Shown here: piece after piece, positions 16,215 to 24,748 of the stretch
How positions within the stretch are numbered: position 1 is the stretch's first letter
Layout of the letters: each line of letters starts with the position of its first letter
NCBI GenBank assembly: GCA_026388695.1
Contig: JAPLJH010000068.1
Location: 1-43,208, forward strand
Direction of reading: 5' to 3'
Source: Deltaproteobacteria bacterium
GTDB lineage: Bacteria; Desulfobacterota; Desulfobulbia; Desulfobulbales; Desulfurivibrionaceae
Length of the DNA: 43,208 nt
The notes under the pieces: model-generated
What the model was told of the DNA's origin: nothing
Seen by the model: only the letters and a program-made list of their open reading frames with translations
Database searches by the model: none
Translations under genes and position numbers: made by a program

Positions 16215-17555
16215 TCACCCCTGATTTTCCAAACGTTCCACCAGATGCTCCACCTGCCCCCGAATACTGCCGCTACGGACAATGGCTTCGGTAATGACCC
16301 GGATGGAATGCACCACGGTTGAATGATCCCGGTTAAACGCCTTGCCGATCTCAGACAGGGCTTCCTCGGTGAGTTTCCTGGCCAGATACATGGAAACCTG
16401 CCTGGGAAAGGCGATGGTTTTTTTCCTGCCCTTTGACTGCAGATCTTCGATGGAGACATTGAACTGACCGGCCACAAAGTTACGGATCAGCACCGCAGAC
16501 AACTCCTGCCGCTGCCCGATGATCGTAGCGACAATCTCCTTGACCATATCCATATCCGGCGCGGTCTTATGCAGGGAGGCCTTGGCCTTGAGGCCGATGA
16601 TGGCGCTTTCCACCCGCCGGATATCGCCCTGGATTCGGTCGGCCAGAAATTCGACGATCTCCCCGGAAAGGGCCAGCTTGTTGTTGCGGGCCTTGCGCTC
16701 GATGATCAGACAACGGGTCCGCCGGTCCGGAGGATTGATGGTGGTAACCAACCCGGAGGAAAGCCGGGAGCGCACGCCGTCATCCATATCAGGGATATTG
16801 CGCGGAGAAACAGCCCCGGTGAAGATCACCCTTTTTCCGCAATCCATCAGGACATCAAGGGCCTCTGCCAACTCGGCCTGGGTTTTGGTCCGACCGGCCA
16901 GGGACTGCACATCCTCCATCAGCAGCACATCGCACTGATGATGATATTTTTCCTTGAACTGGTCCATGGTGTTGTTCTTGATGCTGCGCACCATTTCGGA
17001 GGTGAGCTGCTGGGAGGTCACATAATGCAGCCGGGTTCCGGGGGAATGGCTGGTGATATGGTGGGCCACCGCATGGGTCAGGTGGCTCTTGCCCAGGCCC
17101 GTGCCCGCTTCGATGAACAGACAGGGACTCAGGGTGGAATCACCGTTGGCCATGGCCTCACAGGCCGAATAGGCCAGAGCATTGGACTCGCCAACCATGA
17201 ACTCGGGAAAGGTATAGCGCGGATGCAGGGTCCGCACCGTGGAACGCACCACCGGCATGCTGGGCAGGCGGAGCTGGCTCTGCTTCTTTTCCGGTTCCGG
17301 CAAAAGCGGCTGCGCCTTCCTGGTCTCGCCCACCGAAAGCCGCACCGCCTCGCCGGTAAAACCAACGTCCTGCAAGGCGTTCTGAATATCGGTCAGATAG
17401 TTATTCCTAACCCAGGAACAGAAATACGGGTCCGGCCCAGCCAGTTCAACGCGCTGCGCATCGTCATGCACACATTGCAAGGGTTCGATCCACAGCTTGA
17501 AATCACTGTCAGAAAATTTCTGCGCCAAAACACTCTTAACTCGCTGCCAAAGCAT
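16215..17555 (-). CDS. dnaA: Chromosomal replication initiator DnaA (divergent form)
   Basis: DnaA (446 aa) binds and melts the replication origin. Domain I lies at about 1-75, the AAA+ core at about 112-330 and the DNA-binding domain IV at about 350-440. It keeps FMVGESNALAYSA, Walker A AGTGLGKSH (150-158), the arginine-finger segment GVRSRLSSGLV (260-270) and RQVSMYLARKLT. Three deviations stand out. Walker A reads A-G-T-G-L-G-K-S rather than the usual GGVGLGKT. Walker B is LLMEDVQ instead of LLIDDIQ. The domain IV signature is AFNRDHSTVVHS, one residue shorter than the usual AFGGRDHTTVxHA. The start at 17555 follows AGGGGAAA. Neither dnaN nor gyrB is adjacent. It could be the main initiator or a DnaA paralogue. 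Confidence 0.88.
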   Translation of the reverse strand: MLWQRVKSVLAQKFSDSDFKLWIEPLQCVHDDAQRVELAGPDPYFCSWVRNNYLTDIQNALQDVGFTGEAVRLSVGETRKAQPLLPEPEKKQSQLRLPSMPVVRSTVRTLHPRYTFPEFMVGESNALAYSACEAMANGDSTLSPCLFIEAGTGLGKSHLTHAVAHHITSHSPGTRLHYVTSQQLTSEMVRSIKNNTMDQFKEKYHHQCDVLLMEDVQSLAGRTKTQAELAEALDVLMDCGKRVIFTGAVSPRNIPDMDDGVRSRLSSGLVTTINPPDRRTRCLIIERKARNNKLALSGEIVEFLADRIQGDIRRVESAIIGLKAKASLHKTAPDMDMVKEIVATIIGQRQELSAVLIRNFVAGQFNVSIEDLQSKGRKKTIAFPRQVSMYLARKLTEEALSEIGKAFNRDHSTVVHSIRVITEAIVRSGSIRGQVEHLVERLENQG

Positions 17556-17973
17556 CTTTTTCCCCTGGTTCAGTCACGAAAAAACAACCGATTAAAGCGA
17601 ATTGAGACCGATAAGATAATTTCTGCCCGTTTTTTTAAAGGAAAAGCATAACCCTGTCAAAACCGGTCTCGACGAATTTACCCCCCGCTGCCGCCCGAGT
17701 TTTCAACAGCCCACAACCCCAGGAAAACGGGCGAAAATATCCTGAGAACCCGCTAAAAACTGGATATTTCGCCACTTTTACAACCCGCCCCAAAAAGCGC
17801 AAAATTCCATGCGGTTACACCCGAATGGCGAGAACAAAATATCATTTCATTAACCACTAAACATTAGACTTTTCTCATCATAGCTCCAATATACTCCTAT
17901 TAACTCATTTTATCTTCTTTGCAACTCCGGCCATTTTTTTTATTTTCGGCATGCCCCTGTTCTGTCGGATTTT
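17556..17973. other. dnaA upstream region with long imperfect inverted repeat
   Basis: About 420 bp without a gene separate dnaA from the CydA-like operon. GGCGAAAATATCC (17730-17742) is repeated inverted as GGATATTTCGCC (17762-17773) with one bulged A and 19 bp between. It could be an operator controlling dnaA or an origin element. The stretch from about 17,820 to 17,920 is AT-rich. I find no match to the DnaA box TTATCCACA or close variants, so the region is not called oriC. Confidence 0.45.
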
Positions 17974-18002
17974 TTTCCCATAAATCCTTTTCGTGCTATA
18001 CT
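17974..18002 (+). promoter_or_regulatory. Extended -10 promoter for the CydA-like operon
   Basis: TGCTATACT at 17994-18002 is an extended -10 element (TGnTATACT). The -35 hexamer 17 bp upstream (TTTCCC, 17974-17979) is weak, as is usual with extended -10 promoters. AAGGAG at 18020-18025 serves the first gene. Confidence 0.5.
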
Positions 18003-18034
18003 GAAGAAACTTTTATCCCTAAGGAGACCCTGTC

Positions 18035-19105
18035 ATGGACCCCGCCCAACTTATCCCCTCGCCCGACACCATTCCGGCACCATGGGGCTTTTTCGAGCTT
18101 CTCCTTATCCTGACCTTTTTCACCCACCTTGTTTTCATGAACGCCATGCTGGGCAGCGCCATGATCGCCCTGATCAGGGAGATGCGGACCCCGGCCGCCG
18201 ACCCGCCGCCCTGCCTGGATATTGCCAGCAAATTGCCATACACCATCGCCTTTGCCGTGAACTTCGGGGTAGCGCCCCTTCTTTTTCTCCAGGTGCTCTA
18301 CGGACACTTCATCTATACCAGCTCCATCCTCATGGGGGCGTACTGGCTCTCCATCATCGGCCTGCTCATTCTCGCCTATTACAGCGCCTATCTCTATAAG
18401 ATGGCTGGGAATCTGCCCGCCACCACCCGAAAACGGGCCCTGACCACAAGCCTCCTGCTCCTGCTAGCAATCGCCTTTTTCTTTGTCAACAATATAACCC
18501 TGATGCAGAACCCGCAGATCTGGAGCGCCTATTTCCACCGCCCGGACGGCACCTTCTTGAACCTTGCCGACCCGACCCTCCTCCCCCGCTATCTGCATTT
18601 TGTCGTAGCCTCCGTGGCGGTCGGCGGCATTTTTCTGGCAATCCTCGCCTTTTTTCAACTAAAAAACGGTGCGCCTGGGGCTGCAAAACGCCTGAGCTTA
18701 GGGATGAAATGGTTCACCTACGCCACGGTGGTTGAAATCGGCACCGGCATCCCCTTTCTTTTTTCCCTGCCCAAAAACGTACACCAGATGTTTATCGGCA
18801 GCGCCCCCTTGCACACCGCTCTTTTCCTCGCCGCCCTGGTCGCGACTTGTTGCAGCATCTACTACGGCATAAAAGAACGGGTCTGGCCCACCACCGTCGC
18901 CCTGGCCGCAACCATCCTCTTCATGGTGCTGGTGCGGGATTTGGCCAGACAGGCCTATCTGGCCAAATACTTCCATCCCTCCGACCTACAGGTCGTGCCG
19001 CAGTGGTCACCGATGTTTCTCTTCCTGGCAATCCTGGTGATCGGAGTTGCGATTATCATATATATGCTCAAACTCGCGGCCCGGGTCCCTGAGGAGGTAC
19101 GCTGA
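18035..19105 (+). CDS. CydA-like integral membrane protein (no cytochrome c domain)
   Basis: This 356-aa, roughly eight-helix membrane protein resembles cytochrome bd oxidase subunit I. By hand alignment to E. coli CydA, FFTHLVFMNAMLG (H31) matches the region of His19, NNITLMQNPQIW (152-163) matches ANGWMQNP, and RYLHFVVASVAVGG (H188) matches KFVHTVASGYVTG carrying His186, the haem b558 ligand. The region equivalent to the Glu99/Glu107 segment (about 100-115) has no acidic residue. It is translated from an ATG with AAGGAG 9 bp upstream and its stop overlaps the next start (TGATG). It is probably one half of a heteromeric haem-b quinol or cytochrome oxidoreductase with the next protein. No CydB gene is present. 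Family assignment comes from pattern, not a search. Confidence 0.6.
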   Translation: MDPAQLIPSPDTIPAPWGFFELLLILTFFTHLVFMNAMLGSAMIALIREMRTPAADPPPCLDIASKLPYTIAFAVNFGVAPLLFLQVLYGHFIYTSSILMGAYWLSIIGLLILAYYSAYLYKMAGNLPATTRKRALTTSLLLLLAIAFFFVNNITLMQNPQIWSAYFHRPDGTFLNLADPTLLPRYLHFVVASVAVGGIFLAILAFFQLKNGAPGAAKRLSLGMKWFTYATVVEIGTGIPFLFSLPKNVHQMFIGSAPLHTALFLAALVATCCSIYYGIKERVWPTTVALAATILFMVLVRDLARQAYLAKYFHPSDLQVVPQWSPMFLFLAILVIGVAIIIYMLKLAARVPEEVR

Positions 19106-21756
19106 TGAATTATCCCGTCTGGCAGTTGGATTTTTCCGGCGGCGGCCTGCTCATCGCCCTTATCGCCGTCCTGCATGTGTACATTTCCCATTTTGCCATT
19201 GGCGGCGGGCTCTTTCTTGTCCTCACCGAGATGAAGGGTTACCGGGAAGGCTCACAGGCCATCTTGGACTACACCCGAAAGCACACCAGGTTCTTCCTGC
19301 TCCTCACCTTGGTGCTGGGCGCCATGACCGGGGTGGGCATCTGGTTCACCATCGCTCTCATCGCCCCGGCCGCCACCTCCATCCTTATTCACAATTTTGT
19401 CTTCGCCTGGGCCATCGAATGGGTCTTTTTTCTCGCGGAGATCGTGTCCATCCTCATCTACTATCAAACCTTCGGCCGCATGGAGCGGCGCAGCCACCTT
19501 ATCATCGGCTGGCTCTATTTCATCTTTGCCTGGCTCTCCCTTTTTGCCATCAACGGGATACTCGGCTTCATGCTCACCCCTGGCGAGTGGCTTCGAACTC
19601 ACAACTTCTGGGACGGCATCTTCAACCCCACCTTCTGGCCAGCCCTTTTCTTCCGCACCTTCCTATGCCTGATGCTGGCTGGGCTGTATGGCTTCCTGAC
19701 CTCCACTCGGATCAAGGAAGAAGCCTTTCGCCTGCGCATGGTCCGCTACTGCGCCACCTGGCTCCTGGCCCCCTTCCTGCTGTTCCTGACTTCGGCCTGG
19801 TGGTATATCCAGGCTCTGCCCGAGCCGCAAAGGGCCTGGATTGCAAACTTCAGCCCGGCGCTGGCCCCATTTCTCACCGTCTTTTTCTGGGCCTCGCCGC
19901 TTCTTTTCCTCGGCGGCCTTATCATGGTGATCCGCCTACCGCAGACAGCCACGCGCACGCTGGCCGTGGTTCTTCTCCTTCTGGGCATCACCTACATGGG
20001 TTCTTTTGAATACATCCGGGAAGGCAGCCGTCGGCCCTTTACCCTGTACGGTCACATCTACGCCAATTCCGTCCTGGCAAAAGATCTCGATACGGTCCAA
20101 GCCCAGGGCATCCTGGCCTCGGCCAAATGGGTCAGCAAGGAGATCACCGAGAAAAAACGGCTGGTGGTTGGCCGACAGCTCTTCAATATAATGTGCTCCC
20201 CCTGCCATTCCGTGGGCGGCCCCATGCGGGATATCAAAAAGATGAGCGCCAAATACGAATCGGTCTATGCCATGGAGGCCGAGATAAACGGCCAGGGCAA
20301 GCTGATCCGCTGCATGCCGCCCTTCCCCGGCAACGGCCAGGAACGCCATGCCCTGGCTTCCTTTATTGTTGAGGGGCTGCGCGGCAGAAAAGAAGCGACA
20401 GCTGCTGCTCCGGCGCTCAACGCCCCGCCGCTTGCCCCCCTGCCCTTTGACCCGGCGCAGAGCGGCTACGTCCTCCTTGCCTGGAACAATCTTGGCATGC
20501 ACAGCATAAGCGATGCGGACGGCTCGTTCAGCCTCATGCCCCCGGCAAACGATCTCTTCGCCCAGCTCATCAAACGCGGACCAACCCCGGAGATCATCAC
20601 CGAGGGCGTGGAGCTTGTTTTCCAGGTTGAGCCTGGCTTTGAAAAACCAGCCAGGCAAGTAGATTTCTGGAAGCAGGTTCCTGCTCTGTTCGGCAGAATC
20701 CTGCCTGAAAATGTCGGCCTTTCCGGTCAGGGCCTTTCCGGCCCCATGCAGCTCCAGGGAAATGGCAAAGCCTTTGTTGCAAAAAACGTCCCGGTGGTGC
20801 CCTATCCCGCCCAGGGGGGCTATCAACCCTACCCGAGCTTTACCATCGAGGCCAGGGACAAGGCCACCAATACCATTCTTGCCACCACCCGCATGGTTGC
20901 CCCGGTTGCAACCGAGATGGGCTGCAAGACCTGCCATGGCGGCACCTGGCGCAAGGGCCAAGCGGGAATCTCAGACACCACGGCACAAGACATCCTGCAC
21001 ATGCATGACCGCTTCAACAAGACCAGCCTGGCGGCCCAAGCCAAAGCGGGCAAGCCTGTCCTCTGCCAGAGCTGCCACCCGGACCCAATGCTGAACGCCC
21101 CCGGCAAACCAGGACTACTCAACCTTTCCGCCTCCATCCACGGCTTCCATGCCAACTTCCTAGGTGGCCGAGGCGCCGAGGCCTGCGCCCTTTGCCACCC
21201 CAGCAACCCGCAGGGCGCCACCCGTTTCCTCCGCGGCGTCCACCACGAGGCTGGGCTTGACTGCACCAACTGCCACGGCGCCTTGGAAGACCACGCCCTA
21301 GCCCTGCTTTTGGCCGAAAAAAATGCCGGGAAACCCGGGGCGGCCCGGCTGATGCAGCACCTCAAACCACGCCTGGCGGCAGGCCTTGCCGGGATACAGC
21401 CCCGCACCCCCTGGGTACAGCAACCGGATTGTCTTACCTGCCATGTAAATTTTGCTCCGCCCGAGGTCGACAGCGCCTTTAACACTTGGACCACCGGGGC
21501 CGACGCCCTATACCGCAACCGGCACGATGATTCGGGCAGCATCCATTGCGCTGCCTGCCACAACAGCCCCCATGCCGAGTATCCTGCCAACAACCCCTAC
21601 GAAAAGGAGCGGGACAACTTCGGGCCCCGACAGTATCAGGGCAATCCCTACCCGCTGGGCGCCAACCGCAACTGCAAGGTCTGCCATACCATTGATATGA
21701 AGACCGACCTACACCACCCCAACTCCCTGGGCATGATGCGCAACACCCGGGAGTAA
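19105..21756 (+). CDS. CydA-like membrane domain fused to cytochrome c and multihaem c domain (8 CxxCH)
   Basis: In this 883-aa fusion, residues 1-320 form about eight membrane helices resembling CydA. LHVYISHFAIGGGLF (H24/H29) sits in the His19 region, AIEWVFFLAE gives E105 and E112 in the Glu99/Glu107 region, and EGSRRPF (306-312) resembles the EYGRQPW motif. The His186 equivalent is replaced by Arg (FFRTFLCLM, R184). Residues about 350-430 are a class I cytochrome c with CSPCH (364-368) and a likely Met ligand in CMPPFPG (404). Seven further CxxCH motifs lie at 607-611, 654-658, 694-698, 720-724, 776-780, 815-819 and 857-861. The C-terminus must be periplasmic for haem attachment. GAGGAGG precedes the start, which overlaps the upstream stop. 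Similar c-haem members of the bd superfamily are known, but substrate and direction here are unclear. Confidence 0.7.
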   Translation: MNYPVWQLDFSGGGLLIALIAVLHVYISHFAIGGGLFLVLTEMKGYREGSQAILDYTRKHTRFFLLLTLVLGAMTGVGIWFTIALIAPAATSILIHNFVFAWAIEWVFFLAEIVSILIYYQTFGRMERRSHLIIGWLYFIFAWLSLFAINGILGFMLTPGEWLRTHNFWDGIFNPTFWPALFFRTFLCLMLAGLYGFLTSTRIKEEAFRLRMVRYCATWLLAPFLLFLTSAWWYIQALPEPQRAWIANFSPALAPFLTVFFWASPLLFLGGLIMVIRLPQTATRTLAVVLLLLGITYMGSFEYIREGSRRPFTLYGHIYANSVLAKDLDTVQAQGILASAKWVSKEITEKKRLVVGRQLFNIMCSPCHSVGGPMRDIKKMSAKYESVYAMEAEINGQGKLIRCMPPFPGNGQERHALASFIVEGLRGRKEATAAAPALNAPPLAPLPFDPAQSGYVLLAWNNLGMHSISDADGSFSLMPPANDLFAQLIKRGPTPEIITEGVELVFQVEPGFEKPARQVDFWKQVPALFGRILPENVGLSGQGLSGPMQLQGNGKAFVAKNVPVVPYPAQGGYQPYPSFTIEARDKATNTILATTRMVAPVATEMGCKTCHGGTWRKGQAGISDTTAQDILHMHDRFNKTSLAAQAKAGKPVLCQSCHPDPMLNAPGKPGLLNLSASIHGFHANFLGGRGAEACALCHPSNPQGATRFLRGVHHEAGLDCTNCHGALEDHALALLLAEKNAGKPGAARLMQHLKPRLAAGLAGIQPRTPWVQQPDCLTCHVNFAPPEVDSAFNTWTTGADALYRNRHDDSGSIHCAACHNSPHAEYPANNPYEKERDNFGPRQYQGNPYPLGANRNCKVCHTIDMKTDLHHPNSLGMMRNTRE

Positions 21757-21780
21757 CAAGAACCGTTTTCCCGATTTTCC

Positions 21781-21829
21781 CGGCGCCCCACCCCCACTTC
21801 CATTATAAGGGAGTGTGGGTGGGGCGCCG
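21781..21829. terminator. Long GC-rich hairpin after the multihaem gene
   Basis: The arms 21781-21800 and 21810-21829 pair with 13 perfect outer base pairs (CGGCGCCCCACCC with GGGTGGGGCGCCG), then four more after one mismatch, around a loop of about 9 nt. There is no T-run, so it may end transcription with Rho, protect the mRNA 3' end, or be a REP-like element. Confidence 0.5.
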
Positions 21830-21967
21830 CCATTCTGATCGCATTGCTCGGCATCACCTCCCCGTGCCCAAGGCCGAAAGGCCCAACCCAGTCTTGTCCC
21901 GCACAACGCACCACCCAGGCCCAAAAGTTTGGGTTGTTTAATTTTATTCTAGTACCTAAAAAAGATA

Positions 21968-21996
21968 TTGACTTCTTAATCATGGCTTTTTATTAT
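21968..21996 (+). promoter_or_regulatory. Sigma-70-type promoter of feoAB
   Basis: TTGACT (21968-21973), a 17-bp spacer and TATTAT (21991-21996) form a near-consensus promoter upstream of feoA. The overlapping sequence GATATTGA...TTAATCATG only loosely resembles a Fur box, so iron control is likely from gene function but not shown by a clear site. Confidence 0.6.
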
Positions 21997-22043
21997 TGCA
22001 CCTCATCATCAGCAATCGCCCCACCGCACCCTGGAGAACACGC

Positions 22044-22295
22044 ATGCCAACAGTTCCACTCCGCAAAATGCAGAAAGACCAGTCAGGCACCATTACCGCG
22101 GTCAAGGTAGGCGGTGAGCTTGGCCGACGCATCCGGGACATGGGCATTGTCCCCGGCACCCGCATCACCATCATGGGTCGGGCTCCCCTCTTCGATCCGG
22201 TGGCAATCAGGATCATGGGCGGCACCCTGACCCTGCGCAACAGCGAAGCAGATTATATCGAAGTGGAAATCGCCAGCCCCGAGGAGAAGCTGTAA
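22044..22295 (+). CDS. feoA: Ferrous iron transport protein A (SH3-like)
   Basis: FeoA (83 aa) is the small cytosolic SH3-fold partner of FeoB. The core is typical: SGTITAVKVGGELGRRIRDM, GIVPGTRITIMGRAPLFDPV and IRIMGGTLTLRNSEADYIEV. The ATG at 22044 (MPTVPL) has GGAG about 8 bp upstream; the frame could start earlier at 21996, but that would fall on the promoter. The stop overlaps the feoB start (TAATG), so the pair is translationally coupled. Confidence 0.92.
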   Translation: MPTVPLRKMQKDQSGTITAVKVGGELGRRIRDMGIVPGTRITIMGRAPLFDPVAIRIMGGTLTLRNSEADYIEVEIASPEEKL

Positions 22296-24475
22296 TGTCA
22301 CCCCTTACCATCGCCCTGGCCGGCAACCCCAACGCGGGCAAGACCACCCTGTTCAACACCCTAACCGGCGCCCGTCAGCATGTGGGCAACTACCCCGGCG
22401 TCACGGTGGAGAAAAAGGCAGGGGCCTACACCTTTGCCACCGGCGAGGAAGCCACGATCATCGACCTGCCCGGCACCTACTCCCTTACCGCCTATTCGGT
22501 GGAAGAGGTGGTGGCCCGCGACTATCTGGTGCAGGAAAAACCCGACGTGGTCATCAATATCACCGACGCCTCCAACCTGGAACGTAATCTCTATCTTTCC
22601 ACCCAGTTTCTTGAGCTTGGCGTGCCCATGGTCATTGCCCTCAACATGATCGATGTGGCCCAGGATCGCGGGATCAGCCTTGACGCCCAAAGGCTCTCCG
22701 GCCTGCTCAAGGTGCCGGTTATCCCCATCATCGCCCGCTCCGGCAAAGGCACCCCCGAGCTGATGGCCGCAGCCCTGGATCTGGCCCAGAAAAATGCCCC
22801 CTGGGATCCCCTGTATATCTCCTACGGAGAAGACGTTGACCTCGCCTTGCAGGCCATGGCGCAACGGATCAACACCGCCGGATTCATGACAAACAGCTAT
22901 GCCCCGCGCTGGCTGGCGCTCAAATATCTGGAGGGCGACAGCCAGATCCGAGAAAAAGGCCGCAGAGCCGACCCGGTGGTTGACGGGGAACTTCAGGAGA
23001 TCGTGACCAAGGTCGGCGAGCATTTGCTCAAGACCATGGAAACCTATCCCGAGGCTATCATTGCCGACCACCGCTACGGCTATATCAAATCCGTGCTCCG
23101 CCAGGAGGTGATCACCCATAAATTCGACATCGACCGGCTCCATGCCTCCGACCGGATCGACAAGGTCCTGACCAACCGATTTATGGGACCGCTCATCATG
23201 CTGGCCGTGCTGCTGGGGCTCTACAAATTCACCTTCACCTACAGCCAGTTGCCCGTCGCCTGGTTTGCGGTATTTTTCGACTGGCTGAGCGGCAACCTTA
23301 GCACCCTGCTGCCGGACGGCCACCTGAAATCCATGCTCATCTCCGGGGTCATCCACGGGATGGGCGGGGTGCTTGGCTTTGTGCCACTGATCATGTTCAT
23401 GTTTTTCGGCATCGCCATCCTGGAAGACTCCGGCTACCTAGCCAGAGTCGCCTTCATGATGGACCGGGTCTTCCGCATCTTCGGGCTGCACGGCAGTTCG
23501 GTCATGGCCTACATCGTTTCCGGCGGCATTGCCGGAGGCTGTGCCGTGCCCGGCGTTATGGCCGCACGCACGCTGCGCTCCCCCCGCGAACGGCTGGCCA
23601 CCCTGCTCACCGTCTCCTTCATGAACTGCGGGGCCAAGCTGCCGGTACTCGCCCTGCTCACCGCCACCTTCTTTTCCCGCAGCCAGGCCCAGCTCATGTT
23701 CCTCCTGACACTGCTGGCCTGGGGTGTGGCGCTCACCGCCGCCAAAATCCTGCGGCTCACCGTATTGCGCGGCGAATCCACCCCCTTTGTCATGGAGCTG
23801 CCGCCCTACCGCTTCCCCACCTTCCAGGGTCTGCTCATCCATACCTGGGAAAGAACCTGGCAGTACATCAAAAAAGCGGGCACCACCATCCTGGCCATCT
23901 CCATCCTGATCTGGGCCATGATGACCTTTCCCGGTCTGCCGCACTCGGAAGAAGAGAACTTCGCCCGACAACGCCAGGAGGTGACTGCCTCTTTCACCCA
24001 GACAACAGAGGCCCTGCACCTCAAGGAAAAGCTGGCCGCCATCGATACCGCCCAGGCAGGCAGCGCCCTGCGCCACTCGATTGCCGGAAAAATCGGCACA
24101 ACCATGGAAACAGTGAGCTGGCTGCCCGGCTTTGACTGGCGGACCAACATCGCCCTGGTCGGTGGTTTTGCAGCCAAGGAGGTCATCGTCACCACCCTGG
24201 GCACGGCCTATTCTCTGGGCGATACCGACCCAAAAAACAACGCCTCCCTTTCCGAAACCCTGGCCAAGGATCCGCACTGGAACCCGGTAGTGGCCCTGGC
24301 CCTCATCGTCTTTGTCATGTTTTACGCACCCTGCTTTGTCACGGTGGTGTGCATCTCCAAGGAGTCCGGCTCTTGGAAATGGGGGCTTTTCTCCATCTGT
24401 TTCAACACCGCCTTCGCCTTTTCGCTGGCCACCCTGGTTTATCAGGGCGGCCAGCTACTGGGACTTGCCGGATAA
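22295..24475 (+). CDS. feoB: Ferrous iron transporter B
   Basis: FeoB (726 aa) is the inner-membrane Fe(II) permease with an N-terminal GTPase. G1 is GNPNAGKTTLFN (10-21), the switch I region has GNYPGVTVEKK, G3 is DLPGTYSL (57-64) and G4 is NMID (about 116). The membrane part has the two Gate segments, including SGGIAGGCAVPGVMAAR and SFMNCGAKLPVLALL with conserved cysteines, and ends with GFAAKEVIVTTLG and FYAPCFVTVVCI. Length is slightly below E. coli FeoB (773 aa). It lies between feoA and the small Cys-rich gene. Confidence 0.95.
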   Translation: MSPLTIALAGNPNAGKTTLFNTLTGARQHVGNYPGVTVEKKAGAYTFATGEEATIIDLPGTYSLTAYSVEEVVARDYLVQEKPDVVINITDASNLERNLYLSTQFLELGVPMVIALNMIDVAQDRGISLDAQRLSGLLKVPVIPIIARSGKGTPELMAAALDLAQKNAPWDPLYISYGEDVDLALQAMAQRINTAGFMTNSYAPRWLALKYLEGDSQIREKGRRADPVVDGELQEIVTKVGEHLLKTMETYPEAIIADHRYGYIKSVLRQEVITHKFDIDRLHASDRIDKVLTNRFMGPLIMLAVLLGLYKFTFTYSQLPVAWFAVFFDWLSGNLSTLLPDGHLKSMLISGVIHGMGGVLGFVPLIMFMFFGIAILEDSGYLARVAFMMDRVFRIFGLHGSSVMAYIVSGGIAGGCAVPGVMAARTLRSPRERLATLLTVSFMNCGAKLPVLALLTATFFSRSQAQLMFLLTLLAWGVALTAAKILRLTVLRGESTPFVMELPPYRFPTFQGLLIHTWERTWQYIKKAGTTILAISILIWAMMTFPGLPHSEEENFARQRQEVTASFTQTTEALHLKEKLAAIDTAQAGSALRHSIAGKIGTTMETVSWLPGFDWRTNIALVGGFAAKEVIVTTLGTAYSLGDTDPKNNASLSETLAKDPHWNPVVALALIVFVMFYAPCFVTVVCISKESGSWKWGLFSICFNTAFAFSLATLVYQGGQLLGLAG

Positions 24476-24504
24476 AAATTCAAGCGAAACCAAGGAGGTC
24501 CGCC

Positions 24505-24684
24505 ATGTGGCAGAACATCATCATCATTTTTATCATCGTGGCCTGCATGTTTTTCATCGGCCGTCGCATCCGCCGTCAGCTCAGCGGAAGCAAAACAGGC
24601 TGCGGCTGCTCATGCAGCGGCTGCGATGATAAATCCGCAAAAACAGAGAATTGCGAGACAAAAACCACACGCACCTTGCATTAA
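24505..24684 (+). CDS. FeoB-associated Cys-rich membrane protein
   Basis: This 59-aa protein has one N-terminal membrane helix (NIIIIFIIVACMFFIGRRIRRQ) and a Cys-rich tail GCGCSCSGCDD. Small proteins of this pattern directly after feoB form a known family (FeoB-associated Cys-rich membrane protein) that may act in place of FeoC. AAGGAGG precedes the ATG at 24505, and the gap to feoB is 29 bp, so it belongs to the feo operon. Whether the cysteines bind Fe(II) or an Fe-S cluster is unknown. Confidence 0.8.
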   Translation: MWQNIIIIFIIVACMFFIGRRIRRQLSGSKTGCGCSCSGCDDKSAKTENCETKTTRTLH

Positions 24685-24748
24685 TCCAACAAATGGTCTA
24701 TATCGGCTATACCTATCCCAATCTATAGTCGAAAAGGCCAGTTTCCCC

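Noticed and set aside
17556-18034. Replication origin next to dnaA
   Set aside because: No DnaA boxes near TTATCCACA could be found and there is no dnaN/gyrB neighbour; kept only as an inverted-repeat finding.
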